Below are positions 56,949 to 64,000 of a DNA stretch of 64,000 bases, in pieces (the first letter of the stretch is position 1; each line of letters opens with the position of its first letter). Position numbers and translations under genes: made by a program. The notes below the pieces were generated by a model. The model was not told the origin of the DNA. It did not search any database and saw only the letters and a program-made list of their open reading frames with translations. Where the stretch lies: contig NC_015945.1 of the NCBI RefSeq assembly GCF_000224085.1, positions 496,001 to 560,000 of the forward strand, given 5' to 3'. Source of the stretch: Allomuricauda ruestringensis DSM 13258. Its GTDB lineage: Bacteria > Bacteroidota > Bacteroidia > Flavobacteriales > Flavobacteriaceae.

Positions 56949-59900
56949 TTAGAAGTTAAGTGTTAGGCTGAACAAATACGATTTGGTACTGGGGTTGTTG
57001 AAATAATCAATTCCCCTTGCAGCACTCACTCCGGAAAGATTGGTATCCGGGTCATTCCCTTCAAAAGGGGCCCATAAAAAAAGGTTTCTGCCTGTAACTG
57101 AAAACTCGGCGGATTGAAGGCCTATGGAATCTTTCATCCATTCATTGTTCAAACGATAGGATAAACTCAGCTCCCTTAATCGGGTCCAGGAACCATCTTC
57201 TATGTAAAGTTCATCATTTCCATTGCCAAAAAAACCACCATCTCCATTATACCATGCTTCGGTAAGGGCAACAGGACCTGCACCAAAATCGGCCACATTT
57301 CCCCTAAAGGTTTCACCTATATTGATCACGTTACCATCCGCTGTAAAATAGTTACGCGTCGCTGTCACTTCATTGGCGGTATCGTACCAAGTTCCCAAAT
57401 CCCGCATTACGGATTTGGTACCTGCGTAAATATCCGCTCCTTGATAGGTTTCCAAAAGAGCGGTCAACCTAAAATTCTTGTAGGAAATACTGGTTGCCAA
57501 CGATCCTTGCCAATCTGGGTTGGGATCCCCGATCACACCTTCTACCTGATCCTGTTCCGGAAAGCCATATTCATCATAAACAATGGCCCCATCTTCGTTG
57601 CGAAGCGTTCTAGATCCCCATAAAACACCTAACGGCTCACCTTCCACAGCCCTTGAACTAACTGCCGAAAGACCTCCAAGGTTCAAGGATTCTATACCGG
57701 CCAAATCGGTAACCTTATTACGGACTTGGGTAAAGGTCGCATCCATGGACCATGTAAAATCCTTGGTAGCTATGATTCGATATCCCAAATCAAGCTCATA
57801 CCCTTTATTTTCAATCTCAGCACCATTGGTGTAAACAGAAGTATATCCTGTTGAATTGGCTTGGGGGAACTCCAACAGGACATCCTCTGTTACATTTGAA
57901 AAATAGGTTCCGCTAAGTGATAGTCTGTCCCGAAAGAAACGTAGGTCCGCTCCTAGTTCAATTTCTTTTTTTCGCTCAGGTTTTAAATTGGTATTCCCTC
58001 GACTGGAACTGGGCACAAAGGCACCATTTCCGAACAGTCCAAGGTTAAGCCCCCCTCCATAAGAATCACCGAAGGTTGGGGAAACATACACATTGGAGGT
58101 ATTGTAGCGTGCCGGTTGTACCCCTACCTCCCCGTAAGAGGCACGTAATTTACCAAAGGAAAAAAATGTACTTTCCTTAAAGGGTTCCAATTCGGAGAAT
58201 TGCCAAGCTACGGAAGTAGATGGGAAAATAAATGCTTTGTTATCGGCATCACCAAAAGTAGAGGCTGATTCTGCCCTGACCGTGGCATTCACATACAACA
58301 TCTCATATAGGGAAAAAGACGTTGAGGAATATATTCCTGCCGTTCTTTCTTGACCTTGGGAGCTATTGGTCACAATGTTTTCAGGCAAAATATTGTCCGA
58401 ATCGCGAATTCCACTATCCACATCCAAAAACTGTACAAAATTGGTTCCTACATAACCGTTCACAGCTCTTGACTTATCATTATAATTGAAGCCCAACAAG
58501 AAATCACCAGTTACATTATCGGTGAGGTTAAAATTGGTTTTGGCAATGTAATCCATATTAAAAATGGTATTGGTGGCCAATTCTTGGCTTATAAATCCAG
58601 AACGGAAAGCTCCTGAGGCGGATCCCGGAGTAAAAAACTCGTTTCTTTTTTCGCTGTAATGGTCCAATCCCACTCTGGCAATCAAGGTTAACCAAGAACT
58701 CGGCGTGGCGGTCAGTTCCACATTGGTGATAAAACGGTCCACCTTAGCCAAGTTCTCCTGTTCGTTAATTGTCCAAAGCGGATTGTTATAAGTGGGTGTT
58801 CCGTCAGCTCCCAGCGGCTCTCTGTACGATCTATGCCTATTGGATACAGGGGTGGCATCACTATTGGCATAATAATCCCCTCTATACCCCGATATATCAA
58901 AACCAACGGGATTTCTCAATAGACCAAGATACAGGCCGGAACTATTTGCCCCTTTTTCAATCCTATTGGAATTCGTACGCGAATAAGAGGAACTAATTCT
59001 CAAACTAATCTCATCAGTAAAATTATGACGGGCATTGAATCGCAATGTGGTTCTTCGGTAATCCGAATTGTTTCTTATAATCCCCTGTTGGTCCAGATTG
59101 CCCAAACTAAAGAACATGGAACTCTTTTGATTACCCCCACTTACGCTAAGGTTGTTTTCGAAAAAGTGGCCATTGCCAAAAATTTTGTCAAAGTTTGAAT
59201 CATGGAAAGTCTCCCTGGAGTTCTTGGTCAAAATTGGGTAATATACATTTCCATCTTGGTCGAGATAAAACTCCCCTGAAGTATCCAATTCATCCAAACC
59301 TCCAGATCTTTCGGAGAGCTTATCTCCCCAAGAATCACGCGCCCTTTGGTCATAAACTCCATTATCACCCTGGCCAAACTTATCCTGAAAAGGATACTTT
59401 CGGTTGATCTCATCATAAGAGTAAGTACTTTTTAAACTCACGGAAAGCCTACTATTAAATTTTCCGCTTTTGGTAGTAATGTTGATTACCCCCCCAAGGG
59501 CTTGGGTCCCCCAAAGTGCTGCCGCAGAAGCGCCCTTCAAGACTGTAATGCTCTCGATATCGTTTGGATTGATGTCGTTCAACCGAGACTCTTGGTTCAC
59601 ACCGCCACTGTCACTGTTGCCTCTTACATCATTGCTAATGGGCACGCCATCCACAATAATAAGGGGTTGACTGTTTCGCGTAATGGACGATACACCACGT
59701 ATTTGGATATACGAACCTGCTCCTGGGTCACTGGAGTTCCTGGTGATACGTACACCGGAAGATTTCCCTGATAGACTGTTGAGTACATTGGTTTCCCCCG
59801 ATTCGGCAACCTTGTTCCCAGAAACGGTTGAACTGGCATAGCCCAATTCATCCTTTTGTTCCTTGAACCCCAATGAAGTGACGATGACCTCATCAAGAGC

Positions 59901-60200
59901 CTCTGCGCTCTCTTCCATTACAATGTCCAATGTGCTTCCACTTCCCACAGTTTTGGTCACAGGCGTAAAGCCTATATAACTAAATAGGAGTTGTGATGAT
60001 TCATCCCTAATCGTAATTGTATAGTTCCCATCAAAATCCGATGTGGTACCATTGGTGGTTTCCTTTTCAATAATGGAAACACCGACCAATGGCTGCCCAT
60101 TTTCATCGGTAACTGTTCCGGAAATATTTTTTTGAGAAATTACAATTTGAAAGGAAAGGACCGCAAGAAGCAAAATTGCATGCTTAAGTCTGAATTTCAT
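56949..60200 (-). CDS. SusC/RagA-family TonB-linked outer-membrane transporter
   Basis: A 1083-residue receptor. The ATG at 60200 (MKFRLKHAILLLAVLSFQIV) is preferred since the longer frame starts before a proper signal peptide. Domains: carboxypeptidase-regulatory-like N-domain (ISGTVTDENGQPLVGVSIIE, ~25-110), TonB-box region ALDEVIVTSLGFKEQKDELG, and a plug with ISSITRNSQPLIIVDGVPI-type and DIESITVLKGASAAALWGTQ. A long barrel ends in TKSYLFSLTLNF. The LKGASAAALWG motif is diagnostic of SusC. Forms the import channel with SusD. First gene of a six-gene operon, divergent from the membrane-tethered regulator. Confidence 0.96.
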   Translation of the reverse strand: MKFRLKHAILLLAVLSFQIVISQKNISGTVTDENGQPLVGVSIIEKETTNGTTSDFDGNYTITIRDESSQLLFSYIGFTPVTKTVGSGSTLDIVMEESAEALDEVIVTSLGFKEQKDELGYASSTVSGNKVAESGETNVLNSLSGKSSGVRITRNSSDPGAGSYIQIRGVSSITRNSQPLIIVDGVPISNDVRGNSDSGGVNQESRLNDINPNDIESITVLKGASAAALWGTQALGGVINITTKSGKFNSRLSVSLKSTYSYDEINRKYPFQDKFGQGDNGVYDQRARDSWGDKLSERSGGLDELDTSGEFYLDQDGNVYYPILTKNSRETFHDSNFDKIFGNGHFFENNLSVSGGNQKSSMFFSLGNLDQQGIIRNNSDYRRTTLRFNARHNFTDEISLRISSSYSRTNSNRIEKGANSSGLYLGLLRNPVGFDISGYRGDYYANSDATPVSNRHRSYREPLGADGTPTYNNPLWTINEQENLAKVDRFITNVELTATPSSWLTLIARVGLDHYSEKRNEFFTPGSASGAFRSGFISQELATNTIFNMDYIAKTNFNLTDNVTGDFLLGFNYNDKSRAVNGYVGTNFVQFLDVDSGIRDSDNILPENIVTNSSQGQERTAGIYSSTSFSLYEMLYVNATVRAESASTFGDADNKAFIFPSTSVAWQFSELEPFKESTFFSFGKLRASYGEVGVQPARYNTSNVYVSPTFGDSYGGGLNLGLFGNGAFVPSSSRGNTNLKPERKKEIELGADLRFFRDRLSLSGTYFSNVTEDVLLEFPQANSTGYTSVYTNGAEIENKGYELDLGYRIIATKDFTWSMDATFTQVRNKVTDLAGIESLNLGGLSAVSSRAVEGEPLGVLWGSRTLRNEDGAIVYDEYGFPEQDQVEGVIGDPNPDWQGSLATSISYKNFRLTALLETYQGADIYAGTKSVMRDLGTWYDTANEVTATRNYFTADGNVINIGETFRGNVADFGAGPVALTEAWYNGDGGFFGNGNDELYIEDGSWTRLRELSLSYRLNNEWMKDSIGLQSAEFSVTGRNLFLWAPFEGNDPDTNLSGVSAARGIDYFNNPSTKSYLFSLTLNF

Positions 60201-60288
60201 TTTAAATGTTTTAAGTTTGATTAGTTTAGAGTGAAAAACTACCAAAAAAACAGAAGTTGTTGTTTTGATATTATTATACTTATGTGAT

Positions 60289-60324
60289 TGACAATTATAT
60301 AAATAATCATAGTTTATATTGTCA
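60289..60324. promoter_or_regulatory. Inverted repeat in the susC/regulator intergenic region
   Basis: TGACAATTATATAAA (60289) faces TTTATATTGTCA (ending 60324): a 7-base perfect outer arm plus AT inner match. It lies between divergent promoters, a plausible operator. Confidence 0.45.
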
Positions 60325-60331
60325 CTTTAAT

Positions 60332-60361
60332 AATTTTTATCAATTTTTATCAATTTTTAAC
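60332..60361. repeat. Three tandem 10-bp repeats before the regulator gene
   Basis: AATTTTTATC twice and AATTTTTAAC once, end to end, finishing 8 bases before the regulator ATG. Confidence 0.55.
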
Positions 60362-60369
60362 CAACTTAC

Positions 60370-61530
60370 ATGCATAAAGAAGATGAGGTAAATAAAATCC
60401 ATGAAGAATTTATCTCAAAGCTTGAACGTCATTACGGCAAATATGACCCAAGTACCAATAAATTCGAATCTACGAGCAACTCCAAGATTGCAAGGGATTT
60501 ATTTTATAGTGATTCACAGTTCTCCAGATTAATCAACAATACTGCCTCTGAAGGTGAGCTGACCAGAGCGTTGCGAAATGTCCAACGGCTTTTGGATGTA
60601 AATGAACTTCGAGGAAAAGTAAACAAATTAAAAAACAGCCCAAAAGAAACCCCTACTGGCAATAAAAAGTATCTATGGACAATAGGGGTGATTCTGTTAG
60701 GGTTTGCCTTAACAACCGCATATTTTCTAACAAGACCTCATCAAGTAATCAACCATACTGGTAAGTTAACTGAACAGACTCGGTACGAAATGTTGCGGTG
60801 GGGCTTTGAAAACAACTATGTAAAGCCTTATGTTCGACTTAAGGAATTACCCGAAGATTGTTATTATCCCTGTTATAAATATCAGGGTAAATGGAGACTC
60901 AAGGAAGAATACAAAATTCCTTTCTTCAGGGAAAGAAATGGTTTTCACTATGTTGCCAAAGAAGTGGTCATGTACGCCCGATGTATGGATGAACGAGATG
61001 ACCAAGGTGAATCCTTTGAGGGGTACGAATATCAAAAGCATGAGATTTGGTACGATAAAAGAGAGGTGCCCATAGACTCTTTTTTGACCAAGGGCAACAA
61101 TCCAAAGTTGAGAACATTTTATATGAACTCAAATTTTGAGAATGACCCCAACTATGTCAAAATAGCCTATGTACATACCTTTTTCAAAACTGAGTTCAAT
61201 ATCGATGGTGAACAGATACAACGTTCAGGTAAAGCAATAGGGCGGGATATTGAATTTGTACCCCAAGAAATACTGGAAAAGGAAGCTCTTTCCACCGAAC
61301 TTTTGAATGAGTTAAAAAGTGAAACCAACTCCATTGCCAAAAACCTTCTGGACGACTTCTCCAAACCCATTAACTGTAATCCCACAATGGCACCTGATTT
61401 GGATTTCAACCAGATTAAAGAAGGGGATGTACTCAGTTTTGATTGCCAATTCAGTACGGGAAGATTTCTTGTGGATTACAACAAATCTTACGTTTTTACC
61501 GATCAGTATATCAGTACTTTTTGTAGATAG
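60370..61530 (+). CDS. Membrane-tethered HTH-like regulator, unrecognised family
   Basis: A 386-residue protein divergent from the SusCD operon. Residues 1-90 are soluble and contain SNSKIARDLFYSDSQFSRLI at 37-56, which reads like a helix-turn-helix (xIAxxLxxSxxxxSRLIN). The next helices, EGELTRALRNVQRLLDVNEL, are heptad-like. One membrane helix follows (101-120, YLWTIGVILLGFALTTAYFL). The ~265-residue remainder would be periplasmic, with Cys pairs (CYYPCYK; CMDERDD) and aromatic strands. No kinase, receiver or sigma/anti-sigma domain is seen. I infer a one-component trans-membrane sensor controlling the operon. Alternatively it is a structural protein. I do not recognise the family. Confidence 0.7.
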   Translation: MHKEDEVNKIHEEFISKLERHYGKYDPSTNKFESTSNSKIARDLFYSDSQFSRLINNTASEGELTRALRNVQRLLDVNELRGKVNKLKNSPKETPTGNKKYLWTIGVILLGFALTTAYFLTRPHQVINHTGKLTEQTRYEMLRWGFENNYVKPYVRLKELPEDCYYPCYKYQGKWRLKEEYKIPFFRERNGFHYVAKEVVMYARCMDERDDQGESFEGYEYQKHEIWYDKREVPIDSFLTKGNNPKLRTFYMNSNFENDPNYVKIAYVHTFFKTEFNIDGEQIQRSGKAIGRDIEFVPQEILEKEALSTELLNELKSETNSIAKNLLDDFSKPINCNPTMAPDLDFNQIKEGDVLSFDCQFSTGRFLVDYNKSYVFTDQYISTFCR

Positions 61531-61539
61531 GTCTGAAGC

Positions 61540-63156
61540 TTAAAAAGCATATCGCTGGGGTCCCCCTCTTCGGATTTCCTCGCTGGCATGCTCCTCAAAC
61601 TTTTTAAAGTTCTCCCTAAAGGCATTGGTGAGCTTAAAGGCCGTTCTGTAATAGGCCTCGTCATCGTTCCAAGTGGCCCTTGGGCTGAGTACCTTAGTGG
61701 GCACCCCTGGGCACTCCCTTGGCTGCGCCACCCCAAATACGGAGTGGATATGGTACTTCTCATAATTGTAGAGTCCAAGTTCGCCGCTCAGCGCGGCACT
61801 GATCATCGCCCGTGTGTATTTCAGCTTCATCCTAGTGCCTACACCGTAGGGCCCGCCGGTCCATCCGGTGTTCACCAACCAAACGTCCACGCCCGACTCC
61901 TTCATCTTTTTGCTCAGCATCTCGGCATATTTGGCCGGGTGCAAGGGCATAAAGGGTGCGCCAAAGCAAGCTGAGAACGATGGCTGTGGCTCCACCACGC
62001 CCGCTTCCGTGCCGGCCACCTTGGCCGTGTAGCCCGAGATAAAGTGGTAGGCCGCCTGTGCCGGGGTCAGTTTGGAGATAGGGGGCAGCACCCCAAAGGC
62101 GTCTGCGGTGAGGAAGAAAATATTCTTTACGTTTTTCCCTATTGATGGCTGCTGGATGTTCTCGATATGGTGGATGGGATAGCTCACCCTGGTGTTCTGG
62201 GTTATGGAGGTGTCCGAAAAGTCCACGATTCTGTTGTCGTCCATGACCACATTCTCCAAAATCGCCCCCTTTTTGATGGCTCCGTAGATCTCCGGTTCCT
62301 TGTTCTTGGAAAGGTCGATCACCTTGGCATAACACCCCCCTTCAAAATTGAACACGGTATTGTCGGGCGTCCAACCGTGCTCATCGTCACCGATCAGTCT
62401 TCGGTTCGGGTCGGTGGACAGGGTGGTCTTTCCCGTTCCCGATAGGCCAAAGAAAATAGCGGTATCGCCCGATTCCCCAACGTTGGCCGAGCAGTGCATG
62501 GGCAGTGTGTTCCTGTAAACGGGCAAAATAAAGTTGAGTGCCGAAAATATTCCCTTTTTGATCTCCCCCGTATAGCCCGTTCCCCCGATAAGGGCGATCT
62601 TTCTACTAAAGTTAAGGATGGCGAAATTATGCTGTCGTGTACCGTCCACTTTGGGGTCCGCCATAAAGCCGGGCGCGTTCACCACGGTCCATTCCGGGTC
62701 AAATTCCTCCAGCTCCTCTTCCGTAGGACGAAGGAACATATTGTGGGCGAACATATTGGACCATGGGTATTCGTTGATTATCCTAATATTCAGTTTATAA
62801 TCCGGGTCGGCACAGGCATACGAGTCCCTAACATACAATTCCTTTTTGTTGAGATAGGCAATGACCTTGTCATAAAGTGCATCGAACTTATCACTCTCGA
62901 AAGGGATATTGATATTCCCCCACCACACCTTGTCCTTGGTCATGTCATCCTTTACGATAAAGCGGTCCATGGGCGATCTTCCTGTAAATTCCCCAGTGTT
63001 CACGGCCAAGGCCCCGGAAGAAGCCTCTTTGCCCATCCCCTTTTCAATGGTAATGTGGTGGAGATCCTCGGGGGAAAGTTGGTAGTAGATGTTATTTGTG
63101 TTAAAATTTAATTTTTCAATATAAGCAGATACGTTGGCAGGCAGTAATAGTGACAT
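61540..63156 (-). CDS. pckA: Phosphoenolpyruvate carboxykinase (ATP)
   Basis: Converts oxaloacetate and ATP to phosphoenolpyruvate, the entry of gluconeogenesis; cytoplasmic, 538 residues. Motifs: TGEFTGRSPMDRFIVKDDMT, the RPTEEEL region, FFGLSGTGKTTLSTDPNRRL (P-loop, kinase 1a), IGDDEHGWTPDNTVFNFEGG (metal-binding kinase 2) and NTRVSYPIHHIENIQQPS. Much of the gene (roughly 61.7-62.8 kb) is visibly richer in G+C than the neighbours, near 57-63% in sampled lines. The flanks and both gene ends are AT-rich. It converges on the regulator gene with 9 bp between stops. Confidence 0.97.
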   Translation of the reverse strand: MSLLLPANVSAYIEKLNFNTNNIYYQLSPEDLHHITIEKGMGKEASSGALAVNTGEFTGRSPMDRFIVKDDMTKDKVWWGNINIPFESDKFDALYDKVIAYLNKKELYVRDSYACADPDYKLNIRIINEYPWSNMFAHNMFLRPTEEELEEFDPEWTVVNAPGFMADPKVDGTRQHNFAILNFSRKIALIGGTGYTGEIKKGIFSALNFILPVYRNTLPMHCSANVGESGDTAIFFGLSGTGKTTLSTDPNRRLIGDDEHGWTPDNTVFNFEGGCYAKVIDLSKNKEPEIYGAIKKGAILENVVMDDNRIVDFSDTSITQNTRVSYPIHHIENIQQPSIGKNVKNIFFLTADAFGVLPPISKLTPAQAAYHFISGYTAKVAGTEAGVVEPQPSFSACFGAPFMPLHPAKYAEMLSKKMKESGVDVWLVNTGWTGGPYGVGTRMKLKYTRAMISAALSGELGLYNYEKYHIHSVFGVAQPRECPGVPTKVLSPRATWNDDEAYYRTAFKLTNAFRENFKKFEEHASEEIRRGGPQRYAF

Positions 63157-63159
63157 AGT

Positions 63160-63214
63160 TTCTTGATATGTTAGTTTTAATATGCTTTCAAGAATATCAA
63201 AAAAATATCAAGAA
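63160..63214. promoter_or_regulatory. Inverted repeat in the pckA leader
   Basis: TTCTTGATAT (63160-63169) and ATATCAAGAA (63205-63214) are perfect 10-base inverted copies. A further half copy AGAATATCAA lies at 63191. It sits immediately upstream of the pckA ATG and may be an operator or an mRNA hairpin. Confidence 0.5.
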
Positions 63215-63252
63215 TTAAGGGTTTAACAACGTTTACTAAATTTTAATGATTT

Positions 63253-63598
63253 TTAATTCTTTTTCATAACCTTGTCCATTAGAAACTGAATTTTAGATTT
63301 CAATTCTTGCCATTTTGGGTCTTCATGCAGTATTTTTAATCGACTGTTTCTTTCCCACCCTGCCAAATCATACATACCTGCATCAATAGCTTTTTCTAGA
63401 GATTTGAAAGATGCAATTTCTATTATTGACTCTGGCATAAAGTATACCTGCATAATAATAATGCTCATAATCCTTGTTGTCCATTAATTCAGCTCCCTTG
63501 AAGATGAGGTCAGCCGTTTGGTGATAACTTCAGTTTTCTTGTTCCTTTTTCCCGTCGTGCATAAGCTCATCCCATGTTTTTTCAAATAAATTTAAGCT
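63253..63598 (-). pseudogene. TPR-like protein, C-terminal remnant with nonsense and frameshift
   Basis: Read leftward, LFEKTWDELMHDGKKEQEN is followed by TGA at 63530-63532. The same frame then continues as YHQTADLIFKGAELMDNKDY, EHYYYAGILYARVNN, and shifts near 63420 into EIASFKSLEKAIDAGMYDLA, then RLKILHEDPKWQELKSKIQF and the stop at 63253. The pattern (helix pairs, KDYEHYYYAGILYARV, KILHEDPKW) is that of TPR proteins of the hydrolase-associated type. The N-terminal part is missing, replaced by the repeat element. Confidence 0.6.
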
Positions 63599-63663
63599 GC
63601 AGATGATACGTAAAATACTGAGTGATTTTTTTATTTCATGTAATCATTTTGCAAAAATCGGGC

Positions 63664-63800
63664 ATAGTATACCACCCAAAACGGAAAAAAATGAGCATAG
63701 TTAAATTACAAATAAGTCATTGACCCACATTCATTTACATTTGAGTAAAAGTGGCTCAAACTTTCCGTTTTTAGTGGTTCTCATTGCCCGTCCCATCCAG
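63664..63800. repeat. Degenerate dispersed repeat, copy 2
   Basis: Aligns with 48038-48170: GGAAAAAAATGAGCATAGTT at 63683, then AAATAAGTCATTGACC, and GTGGCTCAAACTTTCCGTTT. Same orientation as copy 1, ~15.6 kb apart. No open frame of note. Confidence 0.6.
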
Positions 63801-63849
63801 CTATACCAGTACGCTATGCTTAGCTCCTTTCTGTTCCGTCGTCTATCTG

Positions 63850-64000
63850 CTACTCTTGGTGCGGATCTTGGGTCAAAACCCCTATTTCGGCAAAAGATGC
63901 CCGTGGATCTGTACCATCCACTCCCAAGGCACGCAATTTGATGTACCTGCCCTTTGTTGCGTGGAACATAACTTTTTGTTCAATCCTACTGTTGACAATA
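63850..64000 (-). CDS. F5/8 type C (discoidin) domain protein, C-terminal end (partial)
   Basis: An open frame enters from the right edge and stops at TAG (63850-63852). The last 48 codons read EQKVMFHATKGRYIKLRALG, then VDGTDPRASFAEIGVLTQDP. The KxRYIKLRAL...G....SFAEI pattern is the final strands of an F5/8 type C/CBM32 domain. Such domains bind carbohydrate or surface in secreted hydrolases. The rest of the protein is outside the window, so the enzyme class is unknown. Confidence 0.6.
   Translation of the reverse strand, partial: IVNSRIEQKVMFHATKGRYIKLRALGVDGTDPRASFAEIGVLTQDPHQE

Noticed and set aside
62494..63111. 205-codon rightward ORF opposite pckA
   Set aside because: Long only because of the GC-rich codon pattern of pckA; no independent features.
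45860..64000. Second copy of the ssrA 3' end (attR) to close the island
   Set aside because: I looked for GGTTCGAATCCCTCC downstream and saw none, so the island's right border is not placed.

Overview
The window reads as chromosome of a marine-type member of the Flavobacteriaceae (Bacteroidota), probably close to Muricauda/Flagellimonas. The grounds are a fused SecDF, SusC/SusD proteins, TonB receptors with a carboxypeptidase-regulatory N-domain, a tmRNA with tag GENNYALAA, promoters of the TTG-N16-20-TAnnTTTG type, a roughly 40% GC background and scattered flavobacterial REP-like palindromes. No rRNA, tRNA or CRISPR array was seen. The genus is inference.

Layout. (1) 1-1435 is the N-terminal part of a secreted adhesin-like protein running off the left edge. 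(2) 1.5-9.3 kb is a rightward housekeeping block: folE, cysS, yidD, lgt, a DUF192 lipoprotein, a GNAT acetyltransferase, a double ABC ATPase with a dead first half, a 500-bp REP cluster, then a trehalose-synthase-like GT4 enzyme. (3) 9.4-26.5 kb is mostly leftward: secDF, mdh, a DUF6588 protein, gyrB, asnB, an amidohydrolase, and a beta-barrel gene paired with a 1007-residue TPR protein. Small secreted proteins (lipocalin-like, DUF2911) point the other way. (4) 26.8-34.9 kb carries lemA-DUF3137, ftsE-like, ppgK, typA, three tandem paralogous small outer-membrane proteins, and kdsA. (5) 35-40.5 kb is a five-gene iron-uptake operon (TonB receptor, DUF4198, DUF3325, DUF3649-like, PepSY) with two Fur-box-like sites flanking its promoter. 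(6) 40.5-45.2 kb holds small membrane proteins, a PHP phosphoesterase and an AlaDH/PNT-type dehydrogenase.

(7) 45.2-50 kb is a decayed integration site. It begins with a structured RNA and the tmRNA gene ssrA. An integrase pseudogene directly follows (two nonsense codons plus loss of the catalytic box). Then come fragments of a GspF-type protein and an IS3 transposase, a degenerate repeat, and a dead IS1182-type element.

(8) 50-61.5 kb is the most unusual region. A leftward six-gene operon (SusC, SusD, SGNH hydrolase, DASS/SLC13 carboxylate symporter, a lipoprotein with two lamin-tail-like domains, an alpha/beta-hydrolase lipoprotein) is divergent from a membrane-tethered, HTH-like, otherwise unrecognised regulator. 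It looks like a polysaccharide-utilisation locus in design but has esterase-type hydrolases and no glycoside hydrolase, and it abuts the gluconeogenic pckA. My inference is an uptake system for an ester-linked or carboxylate-rich substrate. The window ends with a frameshifted TPR pseudogene, a second copy of the degenerate repeat, and the C-terminal end of an F5/8 type C (discoidin) domain protein.
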